A DNA stretch of 5,084 nt from Verrucomicrobiales bacterium (lineage in GTDB: Bacteria; Verrucomicrobiota; Verrucomicrobiia; Verrucomicrobiales; SKLO01): NCBI GenBank assembly GCA_007123195.1, contig SKLO01000358.1:1-5084 (forward strand). The letters run 5' to 3'. The notes beneath the pieces were generated by a model. That model had not been told where the DNA came from and did not search any database. It saw only the letters and a list, made by a program, of their open reading frames with translations. Below are positions 1 through 5,084 of the stretch, in pieces (within the stretch, counting starts at the first letter, position 1; every line of letters starts with the position of its first letter). The position numbers and the translations under genes were made by a program.

Positions 1-160
1 CGGCACGCCGGCGGTGACCACCCGCGGCATGACCGAGCCGGAGATGGATCTGATCGCAGGCTGGATCGACGACGTGCTTGAGAACCGCGAGCAGCCCTGC
101 GCCATCGCCGCCGTTCGCCGACAAGTGCTGGAACTGAACCTGAGGTTTCCGCTGCCTTGA
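1..160 (+). CDS. glyA: Serine hydroxymethyltransferase, C-terminal end (5' truncated by window edge)
   Basis: The reading frame enters at base 2 and gives 52 residues before a TGA stop at 158-160. The fragment begins GTPAVTTRGM and ends LELNLRFPLP. The first part matches the conserved serine hydroxymethyltransferase segment G-T-(P/S)-A-x-T-x-R-G, in which the arginine binds the substrate carboxylate. The rest fits the family's terminal helices (tryptophan-containing 'IAGWIDDVL', then 'V..LC..FP'). The enzyme is cytosolic and PLP-dependent; it converts serine and tetrahydrofolate to glycine and methylene-tetrahydrofolate. The catalytic lysine and most of the PLP site lie to the left of the window. 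It is separated from zwf by about 270 non-coding bases, so it is probably a separate transcription unit. The natural C-terminus appears intact. Confidence 0.9.
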   Translation, partial: GTPAVTTRGMTEPEMDLIAGWIDDVLENREQPCAIAAVRRQVLELNLRFPLP

Positions 161-432
161 ATGAGACCCGACCAGGACCAGAACGAATCCCGTTGACCCA
201 GGCACACCACCAGATGCGGAAGCCGCCTCGACCCGGCTGGCCCCGGCCTTGATCGTGGCACTGCAACGCCGTACTTGATCTTTTCAGCCACCGCCTGTTC
301 CGTGCCGCCCGCTTGACCCGGGCCGACCCCGGCACGCCATCGAACCACTTGCAGCCGGGGCCTGCCCCGGCTTCACTACCGCCCCGCTTCAACCACCGCC
401 TTCGTGCCGACCGTCATTCCATCCCGTCTGCC
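161..432 (+). promoter_or_regulatory. Non-coding leader between glyA and zwf; likely holds the operon promoter
   Basis: No convincing gene lies in these 272 bases. The frame open from TTG 313 into zwf encodes a Pro/Arg-rich stretch with no resemblance to G6PDH, so it is treated as leader. As the only sizeable gap before the four-gene cluster, it should contain the promoter. However, I see no good -35/-10 pair. TTGA-type boxes occur at 193-198 (TTGACC), 249-254 (TTGATC) and 313-318 (TTGACC), but none has a recognisable TATAAT-like box 16-18 bases downstream; the closest is TACTTG at 272-277, which is poor. The region contains repeated CCCCGGC segments (241-247, 327-333, 365-371) complementary to GCCGGGG at 354-360. 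Promoter function is inferred from position only. Confidence 0.4.
353..372 (+). other. Perfect 8-bp GC-rich hairpin in the zwf leader
   Basis: AGCCGGGG at 353-360 and CCCCGGCT at 365-372 are exact reverse complements separated by a four-base loop (CCTG). This makes a very stable stem 60 bases before the zwf start codon. No T-run follows (the next bases are TCACTACC), so it is not a classical intrinsic terminator. It could be a factor-assisted glyA terminator, a 5'-UTR structure of the zwf message, or chance in GC-rich DNA. Its left arm could instead pair with upstream copies at 239-247 (9 bp) or 327-333 (7 bp). Confidence 0.5.
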
Positions 433-1965
433 ATGCCATCCAACCCGTTCAAGGAAAGCCTGATCTCGCGCCAGCGACCGGGACCATGCTCGCTGGTCAT
501 CTTCGGCGCCACCGGCGACCTCACGCATCGCAAGCTGATCCCCGCCTTGTACAACCTCGCGGTCGACGGCGAACTGCCGCCGCAAACCAAGGTGCTGGCA
601 TTCGCCCGGCGCGACAAGACCGACGACGATTTCCGCAGCGAACTGGAGGAGGCCAACCGCAAGCACTCCCGCCAGGGCCACGACGACGCCATCTGGCGGC
701 ACTTCGCCGAGTCAATCCACTACCACCGCTCCGAGTTCCAGGACGACCAGGGCTACGCCAGCCTCGCCGACCGCCTCGACCAGTTCGACCACCAACGCGG
801 CGCGCCGGCCAACCGGCTTTTCTACCTTGCCTCGGCACCCGAGTTCTTCGAACCGATCATGACCCACATCCGCCAGGCGGATCTCAACCGGCCGGCCGAC
901 GGCTGCTGGGCGCGCGTCGTGTGCGAGAAGCCGTTCGGAACCGATCTCAAATCGGCCCGCAGCCTCAACCAGGTGGTCAGCGAGGCGTTCGACGAGCGCG
1001 ACACCTACCGCATCGACCATTACCTCGGCAAGGAAACCGCCCAGAACATCATGGTGCTGCGGTTTGCCAACGCCCTGTTCGAACCGCTCTGGCGCAACCG
1101 CTTTGTCGACCACGTGCAGATCACCTGCGCCGAGAACCTCGGCATGGAAGGTGGCCGCGGCGGCTATTACGACAAGTCCGGCGCCCTCCGCGACATGGTC
1201 CAGAACCACCTGTTCCAGCTGCTCAGCCTGGTCGCCATGGAACCACCGATCGGCTTGTCGGCCGACGCCGTGCGCGACGAAAAGGTCAAGGTGCTGCGCT
1301 CGCTTCGCCCGCTGGTGGGCCCGGAGCAGGTCGGCGCCAACGTGGTCCGAGCCCAATACACCGCCGGCTCGGTCGACGGCGTCGTGCGCCCCGGCTACCG
1401 CGAGGAGGACCGGGTCGATCCCGCCAGCATGACCGAATCCTACGTCGCACTGCGGTTGTTCATCGACACCTGGCGCTGGTCCGGCGTGCCGTTCTACATC
1501 CGCGTCGGCAAACAACTGCCGAAGAAGGCCACCGAGATCTCGGTGCATTTCAAGGCAACGCCGCAGATTCCGTTCAACACCGACGCCGTGCGCGGCGGCA
1601 AGAACGTGCTGGTGATCCGCATCCAGCCCGACGAGGGCATCGCCCTGCGGTTCCTCAGCAAGATGCCCGGCTCCGCACTGCGCATGGAGCCGGTGAAAAT
1701 GAACTTCCATTACCGCGACAGCTTCGGCAAGACCAGCCCGGAAGCCTACGAGCGGCTGCTGCTCGACGCCATGGCCGGCGACGCCACCCTGTTCGCACGC
1801 CGCGACGAGGTCGAGGCGGCGTGGAAGTTCATCGACGAACTGCAGCACGCCTGGCACGAGTCCGAGTCGCCACCGCCAATGGCCAGCTACCCCGCAGGCT
1901 CGTGGGGCCCCAAGGAAGCCGACCAACTGCTCGGCCAGGACGACCGCGTCTGGCGCCGGCTGTGA
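433..1965 (+). CDS. zwf: Glucose-6-phosphate 1-dehydrogenase
   Basis: This 510-residue cytosolic enzyme oxidises glucose-6-phosphate to 6-phosphogluconolactone and reduces NADP+. It is the entry step of the oxidative pentose phosphate pathway. The N-terminal Rossmann domain carries the dinucleotide-binding motif GATGDL at residues 25-30, followed by HRKLIPALY. EKPFG lies at 165-169, with the substrate-binding lysine K166. The family signature RIDHYLGKE spans 193-201, with D195 and H196. The conserved GGYYDKSGALRDMVQNH segment ends at H259, which corresponds to the general-base histidine of the Leuconostoc enzyme. The C-terminal domain ends in the usual YPAGSWGP block. All key residues are present and the length is normal. 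ATG 433 was chosen because family homology begins just after it; the in-frame extension back to TTG 313 is low-complexity and unlike the family. No Shine-Dalgarno sequence precedes the start. It is the first gene of a tight four-gene cluster that includes an OpcA-like assembly factor. NADP preference is assumed from the family. Confidence 0.97.
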   Translation: MPSNPFKESLISRQRPGPCSLVIFGATGDLTHRKLIPALYNLAVDGELPPQTKVLAFARRDKTDDDFRSELEEANRKHSRQGHDDAIWRHFAESIHYHRSEFQDDQGYASLADRLDQFDHQRGAPANRLFYLASAPEFFEPIMTHIRQADLNRPADGCWARVVCEKPFGTDLKSARSLNQVVSEAFDERDTYRIDHYLGKETAQNIMVLRFANALFEPLWRNRFVDHVQITCAENLGMEGGRGGYYDKSGALRDMVQNHLFQLLSLVAMEPPIGLSADAVRDEKVKVLRSLRPLVGPEQVGANVVRAQYTAGSVDGVVRPGYREEDRVDPASMTESYVALRLFIDTWRWSGVPFYIRVGKQLPKKATEISVHFKATPQIPFNTDAVRGGKNVLVIRIQPDEGIALRFLSKMPGSALRMEPVKMNFHYRDSFGKTSPEAYERLLLDAMAGDATLFARRDEVEAAWKFIDELQHAWHESESPPPMASYPAGSWGPKEADQLLGQDDRVWRRL

Positions 1966-2018
1966 CGTCCGGGGTCGCCGGCTCTTTGCCCCGCATCCCA
2001 CTCCACTCACCCGAAACC

Positions 2019-2789
2019 ATGGTCACCCCACGCTACGAGCCCAGACTGCCTAAGCTGCAAATCGAGCTGCCCTACCGCATCGCCGGCCTTGAGTTCGCGT
2101 TCGTCGAGGACTACAACCGCGAAGGCGAACTGGCCGGCCAGGGCGCCGGCATCAGCCTGCGCTACGAGGCCGAAGCCGATTTCAGCCACGCGGACCTGTT
2201 TGAATACGACTGGAACCACCTCGACCTGCCCGACGGCATCCTTTCTCACGCCGTGATCGAGGAGTTTTTCCAGCTTCACTCCGAGCTTCGCGCGGGTCTC
2301 GATTCCGGTTACTACACCTCGCTCACCACTCTCGAGCAGCGCATCGCCGTGGCGCCGGGGGCCGAGCCTTCGCCCGCCGGTGATCCCGATGAGGCCGGAC
2401 CACCCGCCCAACCGCATGCTTCACAAGATCCGGATCTGCAAGCGCGCGGCCCCGGGCTGGAGTGGCTGATGACCACCTGTCTGGCGGACATGCCGCGACC
2501 CGACTCCGAAACCTCGCCGCCGTTGCGGGCCGACCAGCACCCCGGACTCGGACCGCTGGCCGGCGGCGACCCGGACGAGGATCAGGACGAGGACACCCTG
2601 CCGGACTACGAAGGAGGCGGGCTCGAAGAGGACGTGGTGCTGGTGCATGCCGCGGTAACCGCGTTCGGCGGCCAGTTCATCAAGTTGCGCTACACCCATT
2701 TTGACGACGACGACCCGGCCCTTGAGCAGGGCTTTTTTGACTTCCTCAACCAGCTTTCCAGCCAGCTTTTGCAGCACCGGAAACGCTGA
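2019..2789 (+). CDS. Unrecognised acidic protein encoded between zwf and opcA
   Basis: I do not recognise this 256-residue protein. Residues 12-112 look like a folded alpha/beta domain: alternating hydrophobic strands (LQIELPYRIAGLEFAFVED, GAGISLRYEAEADF), then a helical stretch around 77-110. Residues 113-205 are rich in Pro, Gly, Asp and Glu and look like a disordered linker. They include the acidic run DPDEDQDED at 184-192, interrupted by a short hydrophobic piece (LEWLMTTCLADM, 147-158) that could be a docking motif or helix. Residues 205-250 look folded again: a strand pair (VVLVHAAVTAFGGQFIKLRYTHF) and a final amphipathic helix (FFDFLNQLSSQLL). There is no signal peptide or membrane segment, so it is probably cytosolic. 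There is one cysteine, C154. ATG 2019 is the first start after the zwf stop, 53 bases away; the frame is also open upstream through zwf, but only as a shadow. Codon use and spacing support a real gene. A role with G6PDH is a guess from position. Confidence 0.82.
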   Translation: MVTPRYEPRLPKLQIELPYRIAGLEFAFVEDYNREGELAGQGAGISLRYEAEADFSHADLFEYDWNHLDLPDGILSHAVIEEFFQLHSELRAGLDSGYYTSLTTLEQRIAVAPGAEPSPAGDPDEAGPPAQPHASQDPDLQARGPGLEWLMTTCLADMPRPDSETSPPLRADQHPGLGPLAGGDPDEDQDEDTLPDYEGGGLEEDVVLVHAAVTAFGGQFIKLRYTHFDDDDPALEQGFFDFLNQLSSQLLQHRKR

Positions 2790-2852
2790 CCCGCCCGGCA
2801 CCTGCCGACCCTGACACCATCACCGCGCAGCGCGCGCCTCTCCAACATCCTC

Positions 2853-3908
2853 ATGGATTTTTCGTTTCTGGGCAAATCGGTCGAACTCGGCCGCATCGAC
2901 GGCGAGTTGCGCCACCTGTGGGAAACCGACGACGCCTCGACCAAGGCGTCGCTGGTCAACTTCGCCCTCTACAACGAGGACCCTCGGTCGCTGGCCGACA
3001 ACCACCAGATGGTCGCGCGCCTGACCCGCGAACACGCCTGCCGCGCGCTGCTGATCGCGGTCGATCGCGACCAGCCCGCACCGGCCGCACGCGCATGGAT
3101 CACCGCGCATTGCCAACTGGCCAACGGCGACCGCGCCATCTGCAGCGAGCAGGTGGCGTTCCTCATCGGTGGCGGCGGCGCCGAAATGATCCGCAACGTG
3201 GTGTTCGCCCACCTCGACTCCGACCTGCCGCTGGTATTCTGGTGGCAAGGCGACTTCAGCGACGCGTTCGAGGACCGGCTCTACAGCATCATCGACCGGC
3301 TGATCATCGACAGCGGCAGCTGGAGCCGCGATCCGGCCGGCCAGTTCGCCCGCCTGCAGCAGGCACACGAGGATCCCTCGTCGCGGTTCGTGGTCAATGA
3401 CATCAGCTGGACCCGAAGCTTCCACATGCGCCAGGGACTGGCCCACTGCTTCGACGACGCCCCATCCCTGCGGGCGCTGCCAACGATCGACCGCCTGCAG
3501 CTCACGGTGGCGCCCCATCGCCAGGTCGCCGGGCTGATGCTGGTCGCATGGATCGCCGCCCGACTCGAACGCGGGATCACCACCGATGGCTCCGATGTCC
3601 GGCTGACCGACCACCACGGCCAGACACCCGACATCCGGGTCGAGGTGGTCGACGATCCCAAGCCCGGCGTCTGCATCCGCTCGCTGGAACTCAGCGGACC
3701 CGGTTGCCGCTTCCAACTGCACCACGACCTCGGCGACAGCCACCTGCAACTGTTGTCCGACACCCCGGGACACCAGATGCGGCACGTCATTCCCGCCGAC
3801 CACGAGGACGAGGCCGACCTCGTTTCCGAACAATTGCAGCGCGCCGGGGTCAACCGCCTGTATTTCGAGATGATCCCCGGCCTGCGCCGGTTGCTCGTCC
3901 GGGCCTGA
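2853..3908 (+). CDS. opcA: OpcA-family glucose-6-phosphate dehydrogenase assembly protein
   Basis: This is a 351-residue soluble protein. OpcA proteins, known from cyanobacteria and actinobacteria, bind G6PDH and promote its oligomerisation or activity. The family pattern is visible in order. First comes an N-terminal helical segment, then the block ACRALLIAVD at 62-71. A Cys-containing CSEQVAF follows at 97-103. The hallmark DSDLPLVFWWQGDF spans 122-135 (family form: D-L-P-x-x-x-W-W). DRLIIDSGSW lies at 148-157, and DISWTRSFHMRQGLAHCFDD at 183-202 (family form: D-L-x-W-x-R-x-x-x-W-R). The C-terminal part is a less conserved beta-rich region of alternating strands. Six cysteines are present: C63, C87, C97, C199, C274 and C285. 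ATG 2853 lies 63 bases after the preceding gene and begins a conserved-looking N-terminus; no Shine-Dalgarno is visible. Its place two genes after zwf strongly supports the call. Whether it acts catalytically or as a chaperone is not shown by sequence. Confidence 0.87.
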   Translation: MDFSFLGKSVELGRIDGELRHLWETDDASTKASLVNFALYNEDPRSLADNHQMVARLTREHACRALLIAVDRDQPAPAARAWITAHCQLANGDRAICSEQVAFLIGGGGAEMIRNVVFAHLDSDLPLVFWWQGDFSDAFEDRLYSIIDRLIIDSGSWSRDPAGQFARLQQAHEDPSSRFVVNDISWTRSFHMRQGLAHCFDDAPSLRALPTIDRLQLTVAPHRQVAGLMLVAWIAARLERGITTDGSDVRLTDHHGQTPDIRVEVVDDPKPGVCIRSLELSGPGCRFQLHHDLGDSHLQLLSDTPGHQMRHVIPADHEDEADLVSEQLQRAGVNRLYFEMIPGLRRLLVRA

Positions 3909-3936
3909 CCAACCCACCACCCCGATCCATTCCGAC

Positions 3937-4620
3937 GTGAACCTGAAGGAACTGGCGCTGCCCCCGTGGAAGGCCGACGCCCACCCCCAACAACCGGCAC
4001 CAGCGCGCGTGACCCGATTCATGCGCGAGGCCGAACGGCGGATCGATGCGCTGTTTGCCAGCGGCCGCAACCGGCGACTGCCACGCTTCATCCCGGCCGA
4101 TGCCGGCGCCGTCTACGCCGCGCTCGAGCACATCACCCGCGAGGATCTGCCGGTCGGCCGGGTCTTCTGCGAATGGGGAAGCGGCTTCGGCGTGGCCACC
4201 TGCCTCGCGTCGCTGCTGGGTTACAACGCCTGGGGCATCGAGATCGAGCAGGAACTGGTGGAACACGCCCGCGCCCTGATCAGCGATCAGGACATCGCCG
4301 CGCACATCCTCAACCTCAGTTACCTGCCGGAGGGGTTCGAGGCTTACGCCGGCTCCGGCGCCACCGAACTGCTGACCCCCGAAATGCAGGCGCACGCCGG
4401 CACCCCGCGCGACAACAGGTTCGCCCAGCCGCCGGCCCACTACGACGGCATGCCCTGCGACACCGACGAAATCGATGTATTCTACGTCTACCCGTGGCCG
4501 GGCGAGCAGGAGATGATGCTCGAGTTGTTCGACCACCTCGCCACCGACGGCGCCATCCTGCTATGTTACCTCGGCGACGGCGAGATGGCCGGCTACCAGC
4601 AGATCGGTGACGGCTGGTGA
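3937..4620 (+). CDS. Class I SAM-dependent methyltransferase-like protein
   Basis: This is a 227-residue cytosolic protein with a Rossmann-type methyltransferase core. Motif I is FCEWGSGFGVATCLASLLG at residues 77-95, with the glycine-rich EWGSGFG loop that binds S-adenosylmethionine. The second strand ends in GIEIE (100-104), whose acidic residue would hold the SAM ribose, followed by the helix QELVEHARAL. A later strand gives DEIDVFYVYPWPGEQEMM (177-194), placing a YPWPGE motif at the usual motif IV position beside the active site. GAILLCYLGD at 205-214 is the following strand. The N-terminal 70 residues form a basic helical extension that may bind substrate. The substrate is unknown. The C-terminus is short after the last recognisable strand. 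The start is GTG 3937, 28 bases after opcA; GTG 4009 or ATG 4021 are in-frame alternatives that keep the whole core. It is probably co-transcribed with zwf and opcA. Confidence 0.78.
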   Translation: MNLKELALPPWKADAHPQQPAPARVTRFMREAERRIDALFASGRNRRLPRFIPADAGAVYAALEHITREDLPVGRVFCEWGSGFGVATCLASLLGYNAWGIEIEQELVEHARALISDQDIAAHILNLSYLPEGFEAYAGSGATELLTPEMQAHAGTPRDNRFAQPPAHYDGMPCDTDEIDVFYVYPWPGEQEMMLELFDHLATDGAILLCYLGDGEMAGYQQIGDGW

Positions 4621-4663
4621 GCGGCCACTGCAACACCTTGGCGGCGGTCTCCGGGCGAATCGC

Positions 4664-4701
4664 AAAGGAGGCAATGTGGAATCACCCCACATGATTTCCT
4701 T
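4664..4701. repeat. Imperfect inverted repeat with AAAGGAGG at its left foot
   Basis: ATGTGG at 4674-4679 and CCACAT at 4687-4692 are exact reverse complements around a seven-base loop (AATCACC). Outside them, AAGGA at 4665-4669 pairs with TCCTT at 4697-4701, leaving a small internal bulge. The left foot contains AAAGGAGG (4664-4671), a full complement to the 16S rRNA 3' end, but no credible gene follows it. It may be a bidirectional, U-poor terminator for the convergent genes, or a REP-like palindrome (GGAG at 4667-4670 beside a hairpin) connected to the nearby RAYT-like gene. Both are inference. Confidence 0.4.
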
Positions 4702-4712
4702 CCCGCATCGTC

Positions 4713-4742
4713 GGTCCCCTGCCGGCCGGTCCCCTGCCGGCC
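4713..4742. repeat. 15-bp perfect tandem duplication
   Basis: The unit GGTCCCCTGCCGGCC occurs twice in direct succession (4713-4727 and 4728-4742). The GCCGGC part of each unit is itself palindromic, so the two copies can also form a short stem around CGGTCCCCT. It lies in non-coding DNA between convergent genes and looks like a slippage-prone minisatellite-type duplication. No function is evident. Confidence 0.75.
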
Positions 4743-4879
4743 AAGTCCCTCGCCCCGAACCTCAGGGCTGCCGACCCACACCGACAAGCCGCCGCCAAGC
4801 GCCAACACCCACAATCACCTTTCTCCCCGGTTGCGTTGCGCGAGGTCACCGACAATCGCCCCAGAACCCCCGCTGCTTC

Positions 4880-5084
4880 TCACACGTCCACTCTCAACCC
4901 CCGTGCACTGAACAACCGCCCCGCCGCCGGGGCGCCCGCCCCGCGCATCCTCCGCGCCCCGTCCTTGCGCTTCGGCCCGAACCGCTCCCGAGCCGCCGCG
5001 AACGCCTCGTTGACGAACTCCCGGCTGCCAATCACCGCTCCATCGCTGAAATACCTCACCCGATGCCGCAGCATCGCCGCCATC
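4880..5084 (-). CDS. Probable REP-associated/IS200-like transposase, C-terminal end (5' part outside window)
   Basis: The minus-strand frame is open from the right window edge to a TGA at 4882-4880 and gives about 68 residues. The visible tail contains HRVRYFSDGAVIGSREFVNEAF followed by a basic segment, RERFGPKRKDGARRMRG, and a short Ala/Gly/Arg-rich end. From memory, this arrangement is typical of the C-terminal extension of RAYT (Y1 HUH-type, REP-associated) proteins in Verrucomicrobiota and related groups. There it follows the catalytic domain with its HUH motif and tyrosine, which would lie to the right of this window and cannot be checked. Such proteins are single-copy or low-copy, often domesticated, and linked to short palindromic repeats. 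The ATG at 5083-5081 is an internal methionine, not the start. The gene is convergent with the methyltransferase gene. An unrelated small DNA-binding protein is the alternative. Confidence 0.6.
   Translation of the reverse strand, partial: MAAMLRHRVRYFSDGAVIGSREFVNEAFAAARERFGPKRKDGARRMRGAGAPAAGRLFSARGLRVDV

Larger units (their letters stand above)
4621..4879. other. Non-coding region between convergent genes
   Basis: These 259 bases lie between the methyltransferase stop and the minus-strand transposase-like stop. No supported gene is present. The region contains an imperfect hairpin with a Shine-Dalgarno-like arm (4664-4701) and a 15-bp tandem duplication (4713-4742). The remainder (4743-4879) is C-rich on the plus strand with no visible structure. 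A transcription terminator would be expected for both neighbours, but no stem followed by a T-run is seen in either direction. Confidence 0.5.

Noticed and set aside
249..277. Promoter TTGATC - 17 bases - TACTTG
   Set aside because: The -35 match is moderate but the -10 box agrees with TATAAT at only two positions; it is not distinguishable from chance.
313..432. N-terminal extension of Zwf from TTG 313
   Set aside because: The 40 extra residues are Pro/Arg/His-rich and unlike G6PDH N-termini. ATG 433 gives the normal family length.
712..2010. 432-codon minus-strand open frame opposite zwf
   Set aside because: It is the antisense of a certain gene in GC-rich DNA, where complementary frames lack stops by codon bias. 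The translation is Val/Ala/Gly/His-rich and matches no family I know.
486..2018. Long plus-strand frame open through zwf and continuous with the unknown gene, suggesting a 767-residue protein
   Set aside because: The upstream 511 codons are Arg/Pro-rich out-of-frame reading of zwf. Protein-like composition begins only at ATG 2019.
1971..2018. GGGG/CCCC arms after the zwf stop as an internal terminator
   Set aside because: The stem is short with a long loop and no T-run. The next gene starts within 53 bases, so a terminator here is unlikely.
2820..4091. 423-codon minus-strand open frame opposite opcA
   Set aside because: Antisense shadow of opcA and the start of the methyltransferase gene. 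The plus-strand product has clear family motifs and the minus-strand product has none.
4593..4814. 73-codon minus-strand frame spanning the convergent gap
   Set aside because: It overlaps the end of the methyltransferase gene, includes the tandem repeat (read as GRQGTGRQGT), and has no recognisable motif or Shine-Dalgarno. The CxxC-like CLLC is not enough to support it.
4676..5084. Plus-strand frame from GTG 4676 after AAAGGAGG, open to the window end
   Set aside because: Its composition is Pro/Arg-rich throughout, and beyond 4880 it is the exact codon-phase complement of the minus-strand transposase-like gene, so it is a shadow despite the good ribosome-binding sequence.

Overview
This GC-rich window comes from a free-living-type bacterial chromosome. 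The best guess is Verrucomicrobiota, perhaps an Opitutus relative. The evidence is zwf grouped with an OpcA-type gene, genes without Shine-Dalgarno sequences, and at the right edge a protein tail of the kind I associate with REP-associated transposase-like proteins of that phylum. The assignment rests on family recognition, not a search; cyanobacteria and actinobacteria also carry zwf-opcA pairs.

Layout, left to right. Positions 1-160 hold the last 52 codons of glyA (serine hydroxymethyltransferase), plus strand. Positions 161-432 are a non-coding leader with repeated GC-rich complementary segments, including a perfect 8-bp hairpin at 353-372. Four plus-strand genes follow with gaps of only 53, 63 and 28 bp, so they probably form one operon: zwf (glucose-6-phosphate dehydrogenase, 433-1965); an unrecognised acidic 256-residue protein (2019-2789); an OpcA-family G6PDH assembly protein (2853-3908); and a class I SAM-dependent methyltransferase-like protein (3937-4620). 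Positions 4621-4879 are a non-coding region between convergent genes, with an imperfect hairpin that includes a strong Shine-Dalgarno-like sequence and a 15-bp tandem duplication. Positions 4880-5084 hold the minus-strand 3' end of a probable RAYT/IS200-like gene that continues beyond the window.

How the genes work together. Zwf commits glucose-6-phosphate to the oxidative pentose phosphate pathway and makes NADPH. OpcA-family proteins are known to help G6PDH assemble or become active. The unknown acidic protein sits exactly between the enzyme and its assembly factor, so it is a reasonable candidate for a further component or regulator of G6PDH. That is inference from position only. The methyltransferase-like gene may be a passenger or may act on a partner in the same pathway; nothing in the sequence decides this. 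No CRISPR array, tRNA, rRNA or complete insertion sequence was seen.
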